A stretch of DNA of 64,000 nucleotides, taken from contig NZ_QAJM01000001.1 in the NCBI RefSeq assembly GCF_003852405.1, positions 62,001 through 126,000 on the forward strand. The letters run 5' to 3'. Numbering within the stretch: the first letter of the stretch is position 1; the number at the start of each line of letters is the position of its first letter. The notes beneath the pieces are model-generated. The model had not been told where the DNA came from. It saw only the letters and a list, made by a program, of their open reading frames with translations, and did no database searches. A program made the position numbers and the translations under genes. This DNA comes from Pseudomonas sp. KBW05. GTDB lineage: Bacteria; Pseudomonadota; Gammaproteobacteria; Pseudomonadales; Pseudomonadaceae. This document shows, piece after piece, positions 19,151 to 27,492 of the stretch.

Positions 19151-20494
19151 TCAAAGTATCCGGTACAGCAACCGCTCAATCCGCACCCGGCTGACCCGCC
19201 GCAGAAACTTGCCGACCGCTTCGGGGTAATCCACCAGGGTCTGCAATTGCTGATAACCCTCGATACGCGTGGCGTGCTGGAAAATCTGCGCCAGCTCGGT
19301 GCGGCGCGGCTCCAGCCACTGGCCTTGAGGATCATCGATCAGCAAGGCGTTTTCCAGGTCCAGGCGGAACGCCCGTGGGTTGAGGTTGTTGCCCGTCAGC
19401 AGCGTATAGCGCTGGTCGACCCACATGCCCTTGAGGTGATAGGTGTTATCACCATCGCGCCACAGGTGCAGGTTCAACTGGCCGCTGTCGAGCATCGGCT
19501 GATGGCGCTTGGCAAAGCGGCGCAGGCTGATTTCGTACAGGTAAGGCAGTGCCGCGATCACCTTGAACGGCTCGCTGGGCGGGATGTAGAAGTCGTTGGC
19601 GGTCTTGTCGCCGACGATGATGTCGATTTTCACCCCACGGGCCAGGGCGCGATTGATCTCGCGGGTCACCGGCAGTGGCAGGTTGAAATAAGGGGTGCAA
19701 ATAGTCAGTTGCTGTTGGGCACTGGCGATCAGCTCCAGGATCACCCGGCTCAATGGGTTGTTCTTGCCCACGCCGAGCAGCGGGCTGACCGACAGGTGAC
19801 CATTGGGCAACTGCCCCGTCGTGGTGTCATAGGCCGCGTGTTTCAGGCGGCTGCGCAAGTCGCCGATGTCGTTGCGCAGGCTGCGGGTGGTGGGCGGGTT
19901 CGGCAGGTCCAGGCGATGCACAGCCTTGGACGCCACCAGGCCATGTTCCACCAGATGCTGCATCGAATCGGCCAGCGGCTGGTTGTGGATCAGGTGGTAA
20001 CGGTCGAAGCGGTACTTGTCGAACTTGTGCAGGTACACGTTGTTCAGGCTCGCGCCGCTGTACAGCACGGTATCGTCGATCACAAAGCCCTTGAGGTGCA
20101 GCACGCCGAACAACTCGCGGGTTTGCACCGGCACACCGTACACCGGCACTTCACTGGCGTGGCGCTGGGTCATGGCCTGATACCAGGCGCTGTTGCCCGG
20201 CTGTTTGCCCGCACCGATCAGCCCGCGTTGGGCACGCAGCCAGTCAACCACCACCACGATGTCCAACTCCGGGCGCGCAGCCTTGGCGGCGTGCAGGGCG
20301 TCGTAGATCTCCTGCCCGGCTTCGTCGTGCTGCAAATACAGGGCAACGATATAGATGCGCCGGGTCGCCTGGGGGATCAGGGCCAGCAGGCGGCGGCGAT
20401 ACGCATCGGCGCCAGACAGCACGTCAATCGCATCGGGAGTGAGGGGAAAACCGCGCAGTTTTGGTAACAGGGAGCGTTTGAAGAACGACGGCAT
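19151..20494 (-). CDS. pssA: CDP-diacylglycerol-serine O-phosphatidyltransferase, PssA type
   Basis: Phosphatidylserine synthase of the phospholipase D superfamily. It makes phosphatidylserine from CDP-diacylglycerol and serine, the step before phosphatidylethanolamine. Both HKD motifs are complete: H133-x-K135-x4-D140 (VLHLKGFVIDD) and H353-x-K355-x4-D360 (TYHLKGMWVD). The blocks LYSGASLNNVYL, DKYRFDRYHLI, KTANDFYIP and GNNLNPRAFRLDLENA match the E. coli enzyme closely along its length. The start at 20494 (MPSFFKRSLL) gives 447 residues, near the E. coli length; an ATG 33 bases upstream is less likely. It is a peripheral inner-membrane enzyme. The gene is divergent from the TetR gene. Confidence 0.9.
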   Translation of the reverse strand: MPSFFKRSLLPKLRGFPLTPDAIDVLSGADAYRRRLLALIPQATRRIYIVALYLQHDEAGQEIYDALHAAKAARPELDIVVVVDWLRAQRGLIGAGKQPGNSAWYQAMTQRHASEVPVYGVPVQTRELFGVLHLKGFVIDDTVLYSGASLNNVYLHKFDKYRFDRYHLIHNQPLADSMQHLVEHGLVASKAVHRLDLPNPPTTRSLRNDIGDLRSRLKHAAYDTTTGQLPNGHLSVSPLLGVGKNNPLSRVILELIASAQQQLTICTPYFNLPLPVTREINRALARGVKIDIIVGDKTANDFYIPPSEPFKVIAALPYLYEISLRRFAKRHQPMLDSGQLNLHLWRDGDNTYHLKGMWVDQRYTLLTGNNLNPRAFRLDLENALLIDDPQGQWLEPRRTELAQIFQHATRIEGYQQLQTLVDYPEAVGKFLRRVSRVRIERLLYRIL

Positions 20495-20593
20495 AGGGCT
20501 CGCAATGGGTCGAATCCGAAGAGGCACCGAGCTTACACCATGGGGGTGCTCAGGTCTCGCTGCGGCGCATGGAAAAAATCTGATTGACCAAGA

Positions 20594-20607
20594 AGAACGA
20601 TCGTTCT
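20594..20607. promoter_or_regulatory. Palindromic TetR operator
   Basis: Perfect 14-base palindrome AGAACGATCGTTCT ending 12 bases before the TetR start and 100 bases from the pssA start. Size and placement are typical of an autorepressing TetR-family site. Confidence 0.7.
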
Positions 20608-20619
20608 ACTGTTTGCAGC

Positions 20620-21171
20620 ATGAACGACATGACACGCGACATTATCCTCGACGTTACCGAAAAGTTGATCTATCGCCATGGCATCGCCGCCACCGGCATG
20701 GACTTCCTGGTGAAAACCGCCGGTGTGTCGAGAAAAAGTATCTACCGTTACTTTGCCAACAAAGATGAGTTGGTGATTGCCGCCCTGCAGCGCCGCGACG
20801 AGCGTTGGCTGCAATGGCTGCGCACGGAAGTGGAGCGCCAGGAAGGCAGTGGCGAACGCCTGCTGGCGCTGTTCGACGCCCTCAAGGCCTGGTTCGGTTC
20901 GGCCGACTTCCGTGGCTGCGCCTTTATCAATACCAGCGGTGAAACCGGCGACCCACAAGACCCGGTGCGCCTGTTGGCCAAGGCCCATAAACAGAAACTG
21001 TTCGAGTACGCACTTGAACTGTGTCAAGCACATGGCACCCCCGACCCGCAGCAGCAGGCCGCGCAACTGCTGATCCTGATCGATGGCGCCATTACCGTTG
21101 CCCTGGTAATGGGTGATTCAACTGCGGCCGATAATGCGCAATGCATGGCGCGAACGTTATTGGCGCTTTGA
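20620..21171 (+). CDS. TetR-family transcriptional repressor
   Basis: Repressor of 183 residues from the ATG at 20620 (MNDMTRDIIL). An upstream in-frame ATG would run through the palindromic operator. The N-terminal TetR helix-turn-helix is clear (MDFLVKTAGVSRKSIYRYFANKDELV), and the C-terminal ligand domain resembles the TetR_C group with the GCAFINTSGE segment. It is followed 55 bases later by a DUF1348 gene, its most likely regulated partner. The operator-like palindrome at its own promoter supports autoregulation. Confidence 0.88.
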   Translation: MNDMTRDIILDVTEKLIYRHGIAATGMDFLVKTAGVSRKSIYRYFANKDELVIAALQRRDERWLQWLRTEVERQEGSGERLLALFDALKAWFGSADFRGCAFINTSGETGDPQDPVRLLAKAHKQKLFEYALELCQAHGTPDPQQQAAQLLILIDGAITVALVMGDSTAADNAQCMARTLLAL

Positions 21172-21226
21172 CCCCATAGGCCAGGCAACTTTCCGATAAT
21201 CCCTTATTGTTTTAAGGAGCATGCCA

Positions 21227-21706
21227 ATGTCATCCAACATCGATGTACGCCCACCCTTGCCGCCCTTTACCCGCGCATCGGCCATCGAGAAAGTGCGACT
21301 GGCCGAAGACGGCTGGAACTCCCGCGACCCGCAACGGGTGTCCCTGGCCTACACCCTGGACACCCGCTGGCGCAACCGTGCCGAATTTGCCCACGGCCGC
21401 GAGCAAGCCAAGGATTTCCTCACGCGCAAATGGGCCAAGGAACTGGACTACCGCCTGATCAAGGAGCTGTGGGCCTTCACCGACAACCGCATCGCCGTGC
21501 GTTATGCCTACGAGTGGCATGACGATTCGGGCAACTGGTTCCGCTCCTACGGCAACGAGAACTGGGAGTTCGACGAAAACGGCCTGATGGCCAATCGGTT
21601 TGCCTGCATCAACGACCTGCCGATCCAGGCCAGCGAGCGCAAGTTCCACTGGCCGCTGGGGCGGCGCCCGGATGATCATCCGGGGCTATCGGAACTGGGG
21701 CTCTAG
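21227..21706 (+). CDS. DUF1348 / NTF2-like small protein
   Basis: 159-residue member of the DUF1348 group of the NTF2/SnoaL-like fold, usually encoded beside a TetR regulator. Conserved blocks are [65 protein letters not shown] and [18 protein letters not shown]. The start is set by AAGGAG at 21214-21219, seven bases before the ATG at 21227; an ATG at 21221 sits too close. Biochemical role unknown; a stress or detoxification role is only guilt by association. Confidence 0.88.
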   Translation: MSSNIDVRPPLPPFTRASAIEKVRLAEDGWNSRDPQRVSLAYTLDTRWRNRAEFAHGREQAKDFLTRKWAKELDYRLIKELWAFTDNRIAVRYAYEWHDDSGNWFRSYGNENWEFDENGLMANRFACINDLPIQASERKFHWPLGRRPDDHPGLSELGL

Positions 21707-21711
21707 CCTGT

Positions 21712-21743
21712 AGCCGCAAGCTTGAAGCTTCAAGCTTGCGGCT
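21712..21743. terminator. 32-base perfect palindrome, probable bidirectional terminator/repeat
   Basis: Sixteen-base arms beginning AGCCGCAAGCTTG fold into a loop-free perfect inverted repeat between two convergent stops (21706 and 21750). AAGCTT/CAAGCTT palindromes of this kind recur between convergent genes in pseudomonads. There is no strong T tract. Confidence 0.6.
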
Positions 21744-21749
21744 GGCTGC

Positions 21750-22907
21750 TCAGTCCTGATTCAAGCCCACGCGGTACAACACGCCATCATCCTCATCCGT
21801 CAGCACATACAAGTAGCCATCCGGCCCCTGGCGTACATCGCGAATGCGCGCTTTCAAACCGCCCAGCAGCCGTTCCTCGTGGATCACCTTGTCGCCATCG
21901 AACTGCAAGCGGATCAACTCCTGGCTGGCGAGTGCGCCGATAAACACGTTGTGCTGCCAGGGTTTGAAGCGGTCGGCGTCATAAAATGCCATGCCACTGA
22001 TGCCAGGGGACTGCTCCCAGACATGATGGGGCTGCACCGTGCCCTCTGCGGTCTTGCCTTTGGCCTCCGGGATTGGCGTCAGCGAATAGTTGATGCCGTG
22101 GGTCGCCAACGGCCAGCCGTAGTTCTTGCCGCGCTCGATGATGTTGATCTCATCCCCGCCACGGGGCCCGTGTTCGTTTTCCCAGATCGTGCCACTCCAC
22201 GGGTTCAGCGCCAGGCCTTGTGGGTTGCGCTGGCCGTAGGACCAGATCTCCGGCCGTACACCTGCCTGGCCCACAAACGGGTTGTCATCGGGCACGCGCC
22301 CATCCGGGTAAATGCGTACGACCTTACCCTGCAATTTGTCCAGGTCCTGGGCGGTCGGGCGATCGTTGTTCTCGCCCAAGGTCACGAACAGGTAGCCGTC
22401 ACGGTCAAACGCCAGGCGCGAACCAAAGTGGTTGCCGGTGGACAGCTTGGGTTCCTGGCGCAGGATCACCTTGAAATCCTTCAAACCGCTGAGGTCATCG
22501 GCCAAACGCCCACGCCCGACAGCCGTGCCGGCGGTACCGCCCTTGCCGCCACCTTCGGCGTACGACAGGTACACCATGCGGTCCTGCTTGAAGTCCGGCG
22601 ACAGCACCACATCGAGCAAGCCGCCCTGCCCTTTGGCCCACACTTGCGGCACACCACTAAGGGGCGCCGACAGTTTGCCGTCCGGGCTGACGAAGCGCAG
22701 ATGGCCTGGGCGCTCGGTCACCAGAAAGCCTTGCTTGTCGGGCAGAAACGCCACGGCCCATGGATGATCCAGGCCCTGGGCGATCGGCGTGACCGTGAGG
22801 CTGCCTTGCTCGCTGGGGAATTGTTGGGGGCCAGCAGCGTACACCGCCGACAGGGGAAGAACGGTGGTCGCGCAAAAGGCGGCCAGAAGGGTTTTACGTA
22901 GGTGCAT
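21750..22907 (-). CDS. PQQ-dependent aldose/sugar dehydrogenase family protein (YliI-like)
   Basis: Periplasmic six-bladed beta-propeller of the soluble glucose/aldose dehydrogenase family, 385 residues. The Sec signal is cleaved near VYAAG (residue 25). Family hallmarks: GLDHPWAVAFLP at the start, GGLLDVVLSPDF, the HFGSRLAFDRDGYLFVTLGE blade, WSYGQRNPQGLALNPWSG, WENEHGPRGGDEINI and a late GPDGYLYVLTDE. These supply the catalytic His/Arg set and calcium site of PQQ enzymes. It lies 11 bases after the small secreted gene and is probably co-transcribed with it. Confidence 0.87.
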   Translation of the reverse strand: MHLRKTLLAAFCATTVLPLSAVYAAGPQQFPSEQGSLTVTPIAQGLDHPWAVAFLPDKQGFLVTERPGHLRFVSPDGKLSAPLSGVPQVWAKGQGGLLDVVLSPDFKQDRMVYLSYAEGGGKGGTAGTAVGRGRLADDLSGLKDFKVILRQEPKLSTGNHFGSRLAFDRDGYLFVTLGENNDRPTAQDLDKLQGKVVRIYPDGRVPDDNPFVGQAGVRPEIWSYGQRNPQGLALNPWSGTIWENEHGPRGGDEINIIERGKNYGWPLATHGINYSLTPIPEAKGKTAEGTVQPHHVWEQSPGISGMAFYDADRFKPWQHNVFIGALASQELIRLQFDGDKVIHEERLLGGLKARIRDVRQGPDGYLYVLTDEDDGVLYRVGLNQD

Positions 22908-22918
22908 TAGGCGAGTCC

Positions 22919-23233
22919 TTACCGGCGATTGCCGTTGGCATCGTAAGTGGGGGCTTTGGTTTCGGTGGCTGGGCGGCTGGGGGCGGTGTTGCGCGTGGGA
23001 TAACGATTGCCGATGCCGCCGTTTTCCAGGGTGGGTGCGCGGGGCGCCGGACCGATCTGAGGCCCGCGCACGGCTGGCGCATTGGGCTGGGTGCCCTGCA
23101 TGCTATTGGGGTTGGCCCGGTGGATCGGGCTGTTGTTGGCGTCGTTACTGCCCGGCAGGTTTTGCGCCTGGGCACCGGGGAGAATCAAAACGCCCAATGC
23201 CAGCAGTGCAAGGTGGCGTACATAACTATTCAT
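22919..23233 (-). CDS. Small secreted Pro/Asn-rich protein, 104 aa
   Basis: Not recognised. The start at 23233 has an AGAGG site eight bases upstream. A Sec signal (cut near GAQAQ) is followed by a low-complexity mature chain rich in Asn, Pro, Gly and Arg, with no cysteines, probably disordered. It stands directly upstream of the sugar dehydrogenase gene with an 11-base gap, so an operon is likely. Confidence 0.75.
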   Translation of the reverse strand: MNSYVRHLALLALGVLILPGAQAQNLPGSNDANNSPIHRANPNSMQGTQPNAPAVRGPQIGPAPRAPTLENGGIGNRYPTRNTAPSRPATETKAPTYDANGNRR

Positions 23234-23350
23234 GACAAAGCCTCTCATGGGCGAGTTGTACGTGCTTTCGATAACACGCTACGCCCAGGGTTCGGCTTTG
23301 GTAACTAAATAGTTTCTCATCAGGTGTAACACGATCTGTCTGCGAGACAT

Positions 23351-24250
23351 TCAGATCAACAGGAAAATGGCCGCCAGGGCTGCAAAAATCGCCCACTTCT
23401 CCAGGTAATAACGCGTGCGGTTACGCTTTTTCAGCGCTTTGCCGCGCAGGCGAATCTTGTACAGCCGGGTAAAGGCGCGGTTCAGCCCTCCGGTCTTGTC
23501 GCCAGCGTCATTGGGTGAGCCCGCCGCCGCCATCACGTTGCGGCTGAACCAGCGGTTGAAGGCCGCCGCCCAGCGGTATTTCATTGGCCGTTCGATATCG
23601 CAGAACAAAATGATGCGGTTCTGCTGCGTGGCGTTTTCGGCGTAATGGATGTAGGTCTCGTCGAACATCACCGCCTCGCCATCGCGCCAGGCATAGCGCT
23701 CGCCATCCACGTTGATATAGCAGGCCGCATCGTTGGGCGTATCCAACCCGAGGTGGTAACGGTAGGAGCCGGCGTAGGGGTCGCGATGGCGCACCAGCTT
23801 GGAGCCTGGCGGCAACTCGGCAAACATCGCCGCCTTGATCGAGCCGATGCCCTGCACCAGTTCAGTGGTGCGCGGGCACAGCTTCATCGCCGAGGGATGG
23901 CTGTCGCCGTACCACTTGAGGTAGAAGCGCTTCCAACCGGACTTGAAGAACGAGTTGAAACCCACGTCGTTGTACTGGTCCGAGCGCTTGATTGCGCCGG
24001 CACGCATCAGGTTCTGCCCTTCCTGGCGAATTTCTTCCCAGTGTTCCTGCAGTGGGCTGAGGTCTGGAAAGTCGCTGGGGGAAAGATAAGGTCGGCTGGG
24101 CAGTTTGGAGAACAGATAGAGAAAACAGTTGATCGGTGCCAGGAAGGTGGAGTGGTCGCTCAATTGGCGGCCCAGTGGGTGGCGCACCCGACCACGCAAG
24201 TGCACATACGCAATGGAAGCAACGTAGAGGACAACAATAATAAGTTTCAC
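23351..24250 (-). CDS. lpxO: LpxO-like lipid A hydroxylase (Asp/Asn beta-hydroxylase family)
   Basis: Fe(II)/2-oxoglutarate dioxygenase that by family precedent adds a 2-hydroxyl to a secondary acyl chain of lipid A. 299 residues. The iron ligands are visible as H155-R-D157 (LVRHRDPYAGSYRYHLGL) and H202 (FDETYIHYAEN), with R212 for 2-oxoglutarate (QNRIILFCD). A hydrophobic N terminus (residues 1-18) and a C-terminal hydrophobic tail (FAALAAIFLLI) would hold it at the inner membrane. It is monocistronic on the minus strand. Substrate assignment is by homology pattern. Confidence 0.85.
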   Translation of the reverse strand: MKLIIVVLYVASIAYVHLRGRVRHPLGRQLSDHSTFLAPINCFLYLFSKLPSRPYLSPSDFPDLSPLQEHWEEIRQEGQNLMRAGAIKRSDQYNDVGFNSFFKSGWKRFYLKWYGDSHPSAMKLCPRTTELVQGIGSIKAAMFAELPPGSKLVRHRDPYAGSYRYHLGLDTPNDAACYINVDGERYAWRDGEAVMFDETYIHYAENATQQNRIILFCDIERPMKYRWAAAFNRWFSRNVMAAAGSPNDAGDKTGGLNRAFTRLYKIRLRGKALKKRNRTRYYLEKWAIFAALAAIFLLI

Positions 24251-24474
24251 GGTATTTCGTCACACGTCAGGAGAAAACAGGCTGCTCCTGCGTGCCCACG
24301 ACGGCCGAGGTTTGGATAAGCAGCAGCTGAAATCACAATTCACAGACAGGCAGCGCAGGCGACTCAGTGACAAGCCGCTGCGTGACCATTTGGCAGATAT
24401 TTAGCCACAACTTGTAACTAAAGGTTAGCAAATAATTGTGAAAAGCTGTCCACTCAGCCTACTTATTGCGGCAC

Positions 24475-25740
24475 CTATCGTCCTCGCGGAAGGCCCCGGC
24501 GCAGGCTCGCAAAATACCGCTCCATCGCCACCAGCACGCCCAGCATCAAGCCAGTTAACAGGCTCAACGCCACCACGAACGCCTTGCGGGGTTTGATCGG
24601 GGCCAATGGCTCTTGGGCCGGGCGGTCGATCGTCGCCAGCTGCAACCCGCCCATATCAAGATTGAGCGCACGCAGCCGGGTGGTTTCCGTGCGGAGCCAT
24701 TCAACATCCTGTAGGAACATGTCCTCGTTGCCGCGCGTTTTCAGTGCGTCAACCTCGCGATTGACCTCCAACAAACGCAGCTTTCTGTTGATTTCGGCGA
24801 CGCGCTCGTTGGTCACGTCGTCACTGCTGCGTTGTTGCAATACCGCACGCTCAGCTTCCAGCACTTGTGTCCCCATGAAAAACAAAGGGACCGTTTGCTG
24901 AGACATCTCCGTCACCTGGCTTGCCCCACCCATTGCCGATGGCGTGGTCGGCCTTGTGATGCCGACGGACCGCGCAATGGCAATGGCTTCAGCCAGTTGC
25001 GCCAAGCGATGGGAGCGCTCCTTTGCCATCTCCTCGCGCAGGGCGCCGAGTTCATCCTGCAGTTGGCCACGCTTGATGGCATCACTCTCCAGCAGCCTGG
25101 CGATTTTCGCGGACTTTTCGTTCTCATAGTTTTCACGGGCGGCATCGATCTTGCGGCCGAGCTCCGCGAGACGATTGTTGACGATCACCTTGATATCAGC
25201 CGCTACGCGCTCACGGTGGCGAGCAATCGCGTAATCGACAAAACCATTGAGGATCGCTACTCCACCGCCGCCCTGGGGGTACTGCATTTCCAGGCGTATA
25301 TAGGTGCCAGGGGCGGTGCTGTTTTTCGGATCGGGCAGCACCTGGCTGACGAGGCTGCGGTCAAACGCGTCAAAGCTTCGCTCCTGGCTTTGCCCTGGCC
25401 GCTGATACGTTTCGAATAGCGTGGCATTGGCGTTGAAAAAACCAAGCCGGGTGTCATAGGAATCCAACTGCAACGCCACTTTGCTCAATGCGTCGGCCGG
25501 CGACAGTGGGTAGACCTCGGAGCGGTTGAGCGCGTCCAGCTCATTGAGCTCGACCGGCCTCAGTACGCTGCTGGCCTGGTACACCTGAGGCGCAAACATC
25601 GCGTAACCGATACCCAGGATTGTAGCGATGGCTGCGCACGTGAAGACCAGCACGCGGTGTTTCCAGAGCCCATGGGCCAGTTCAAAAAGATCGATCTCAT
25701 CCGAGGCCGGATGCGCAATAGTCGGGGGGATTTTGTTCAC
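24475..25740 (-). CDS. Wzz-type polysaccharide chain-length determinant
   Basis: Inner-membrane co-polymerase of the Wzz family, 421 residues. Transmembrane helices flank a long periplasmic coiled-coil: TM1 at about 32-51 (VLVFTCAAIATILGIGYAMF) and TM2 at about 385-405, preceded by the Pro-rich LAPIKPRKAFVVAL signature. The central region (about 180-350) is strongly helical with heptads. It controls O-antigen or exopolysaccharide chain length. No glycosyltransferase genes lie nearby, so this is an orphan copy outside a polysaccharide cluster. The ATG at 25740 gives a standard length. Confidence 0.85.
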   Translation of the reverse strand: MNKIPPTIAHPASDEIDLFELAHGLWKHRVLVFTCAAIATILGIGYAMFAPQVYQASSVLRPVELNELDALNRSEVYPLSPADALSKVALQLDSYDTRLGFFNANATLFETYQRPGQSQERSFDAFDRSLVSQVLPDPKNSTAPGTYIRLEMQYPQGGGGVAILNGFVDYAIARHRERVAADIKVIVNNRLAELGRKIDAARENYENEKSAKIARLLESDAIKRGQLQDELGALREEMAKERSHRLAQLAEAIAIARSVGITRPTTPSAMGGASQVTEMSQQTVPLFFMGTQVLEAERAVLQQRSSDDVTNERVAEINRKLRLLEVNREVDALKTRGNEDMFLQDVEWLRTETTRLRALNLDMGGLQLATIDRPAQEPLAPIKPRKAFVVALSLLTGLMLGVLVAMERYFASLRRGLPRGR

Positions 25741-26048
25741 TGTAAGTTCGCCCTGAAGAGTGGTTATTCAGCGCCCAACAACACAGACCTGAATAACGAC
25801 GGAATAAACAGGGGGCAACGTCAAGGGCGAAAGAGGCGCCCTTTGTTACACGCGAAAGCATAGGAGGTTACGTGCGTGACGCTGCCCGAGGGCGAGAAAA
25901 TAGCGCCAATCCATTGCCTACAAAGGGGAATTTTGCCCAAACACAAAGAATAGAGACGAGTCCTACAGCCTTTGGAAAACTGATTGACTGAATACAGCCC
26001 ATTACCGCTAACTAGCGTCGAATAGCCCTTCAACAAAAAGGAATTTGT
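25741..26048. other. Intergenic region, 308 bases, no gene seen
   Basis: Lies between divergent wzz and the 128-aa gene. A 181-codon minus-strand reading frame crosses it and the next gene but has no ribosome site and no coding character. Nothing else was recognised. Confidence 0.5.
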
Positions 26049-26435
26049 ATGTCGCTTAACACAGATCCAGACCTGCAAGCCCTGCAAGGTATCTGGGAGC
26101 AAACCGCACTGGAAGACAGTGGTGTGCTCAATCCCGTCGATGCCCACAGCGCTCCCGGCGCCATCACAACGATTGCAGATGATCGATTCGAAGTGACGAC
26201 CGTCAGTGGCGAGGTGTTGCTCGCCGGACGGTTTTTCCTCGACAGCACAACCACCCCCAAGGGCATAACCTGGATTGACAGCATGGGCGATGACGCCGGC
26301 AAGCACCTGCCCGCCAGCTACCGTCTCGAAGGGGATGAGTTTGTGTTTATTGCAGCGGATGAGCACATGCCACGCCCGAGTGAATTCCGCACCGGCCCGG
26401 GCCAGACCATGCGCACTTTCATACGCCGGGCCTGA
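26049..26435 (+). CDS. Lipocalin-like small protein (TIGR03067-type), 128 aa
   Basis: Small soluble protein matching the TIGR03067-like pattern: an opening LQALQGIWEQ motif, a middle ITWID and closing RLEGDEFVFIAADE and FRTGPGQTMRTFIRR strands. A lipocalin-like beta barrel is expected. It has no signal peptide. An AAAAAGGAA site precedes the ATG. The gene is monocistronic and closed by a strong terminator. Function unknown. Confidence 0.75.
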   Translation: MSLNTDPDLQALQGIWEQTALEDSGVLNPVDAHSAPGAITTIADDRFEVTTVSGEVLLAGRFFLDSTTTPKGITWIDSMGDDAGKHLPASYRLEGDEFVFIAADEHMPRPSEFRTGPGQTMRTFIRRA

Positions 26436-26527
26436 TCCGTTCCACGTGCGAAATCAAGACAACCTTTTCACACGCCCTTCACTTTGCGACCTATAGGGTG
26501 AAGCCTACCTACTCCTGTAAATCCCTT

Positions 26528-26557
26528 GGCCCGCCTCTTCTCGCGGGCCTTTTTTTG
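26528..26557 (+). terminator. Intrinsic terminator
   Basis: Seven-base-pair stem GGCCCGC / GCGGGCC, eight-base loop, then eight T. Ends the 128-aa gene and faces the convergent methyltransferase gene. Confidence 0.9.
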
Positions 26558-26572
26558 CTCGCGCGAACCGGC

Positions 26573-27379
26573 TCAGCGCTTCGTGGCGGTCAAGGTGAAG
26601 CACAATGGCAATTGCGCAGGCTGGTGCTCATATTGGTCATAGAGTTCCTCGCGGTTGGAGTGCGGGTACTCCTGCAGGTGGCCAATCTGCAGTCCCGCCG
26701 CTATTGCGCCGCTGACCAGGCTACCCATCGTGTGCACGAACCAATAGGACGTCGGCCCCGCCACCTCGCTCAGCCCTTCGTAAACGATGGATTCCTGCAA
26801 CACAAAGGGATCGCACTGAAAGTACGAACTGGCGGGCAGCAACGGGTTGCTCGCGTGCGGGTCGAACACTTCCAGGAACGGGTGGGTTTCATACATCACC
26901 AAGGTGCCGCCCGGCTTCAAGGTACTCGCGACGTGGCGCATAAACAGCGCCACATCCGGCATCCAACCCAGTACACCGATGGTGACCAAGGCAACGTCAA
27001 AACGCCCGTGCAACCGCTCGGGTAAATGATGGATATCGGCTTCGACGAACTCGGGAGAGTGAGGCGAGACCTCGGCCAGTTCCTGTGCCTGCTGCAAAAA
27101 CGCCCGGGATTGATCGACCCCCACCACCGACCGCGCGCCCAGGCTGAACAACGACAGGCACTCACGCCCGTTGTTGCAGCACAGTTGCACCACGTCTTTG
27201 CCGGCGACGCCGACGTCTTGCAGCAAAGCGGTGATGGTGGAGTCCAGGCGCGAAAAGCCTGGATCGGCGACTGAGCGCAGCAGGTTTTTCCAGTTATCCG
27301 TGTCTTTGTGCAACTGGGCGGACTCATCCCAGGCGTGCTTGTTGCTGGTGATAGCCTCTTGGGCTGAGGGCATGTCCAT
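26573..27379 (-). CDS. SAM-dependent class I methyltransferase
   Basis: 268 residues from the ATG at 27379, chosen because GGAG lies five bases upstream; ATGs two codons later and eight codons earlier fit less well. The SAM-binding site is degenerate but present: VVQLCCNNGRECLSL takes the place of the usual glycine motif I, followed by VVGVDQS with the acidic ribose-binding residue. Motifs DVALVTIGVLGWMPD and LKPGGTLVMYETHP follow in order. The target is unknown. Divergent from the MFS gene. Confidence 0.83.
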   Translation of the reverse strand: MDMPSAQEAITSNKHAWDESAQLHKDTDNWKNLLRSVADPGFSRLDSTITALLQDVGVAGKDVVQLCCNNGRECLSLFSLGARSVVGVDQSRAFLQQAQELAEVSPHSPEFVEADIHHLPERLHGRFDVALVTIGVLGWMPDVALFMRHVASTLKPGGTLVMYETHPFLEVFDPHASNPLLPASSYFQCDPFVLQESIVYEGLSEVAGPTSYWFVHTMGSLVSGAIAAGLQIGHLQEYPHSNREELYDQYEHQPAQLPLCFTLTATKR

Positions 27380-27492
27380 TGCGTCTCCAGAACTTCGTAA
27401 CAATCGGGCTCAGAAAATAAGCCAAGCGCCCACCAAATAAAAGCCCGTCAACCCCGCGAAACTTATCGCAAACCCCGCAGGTCATTAACGCA

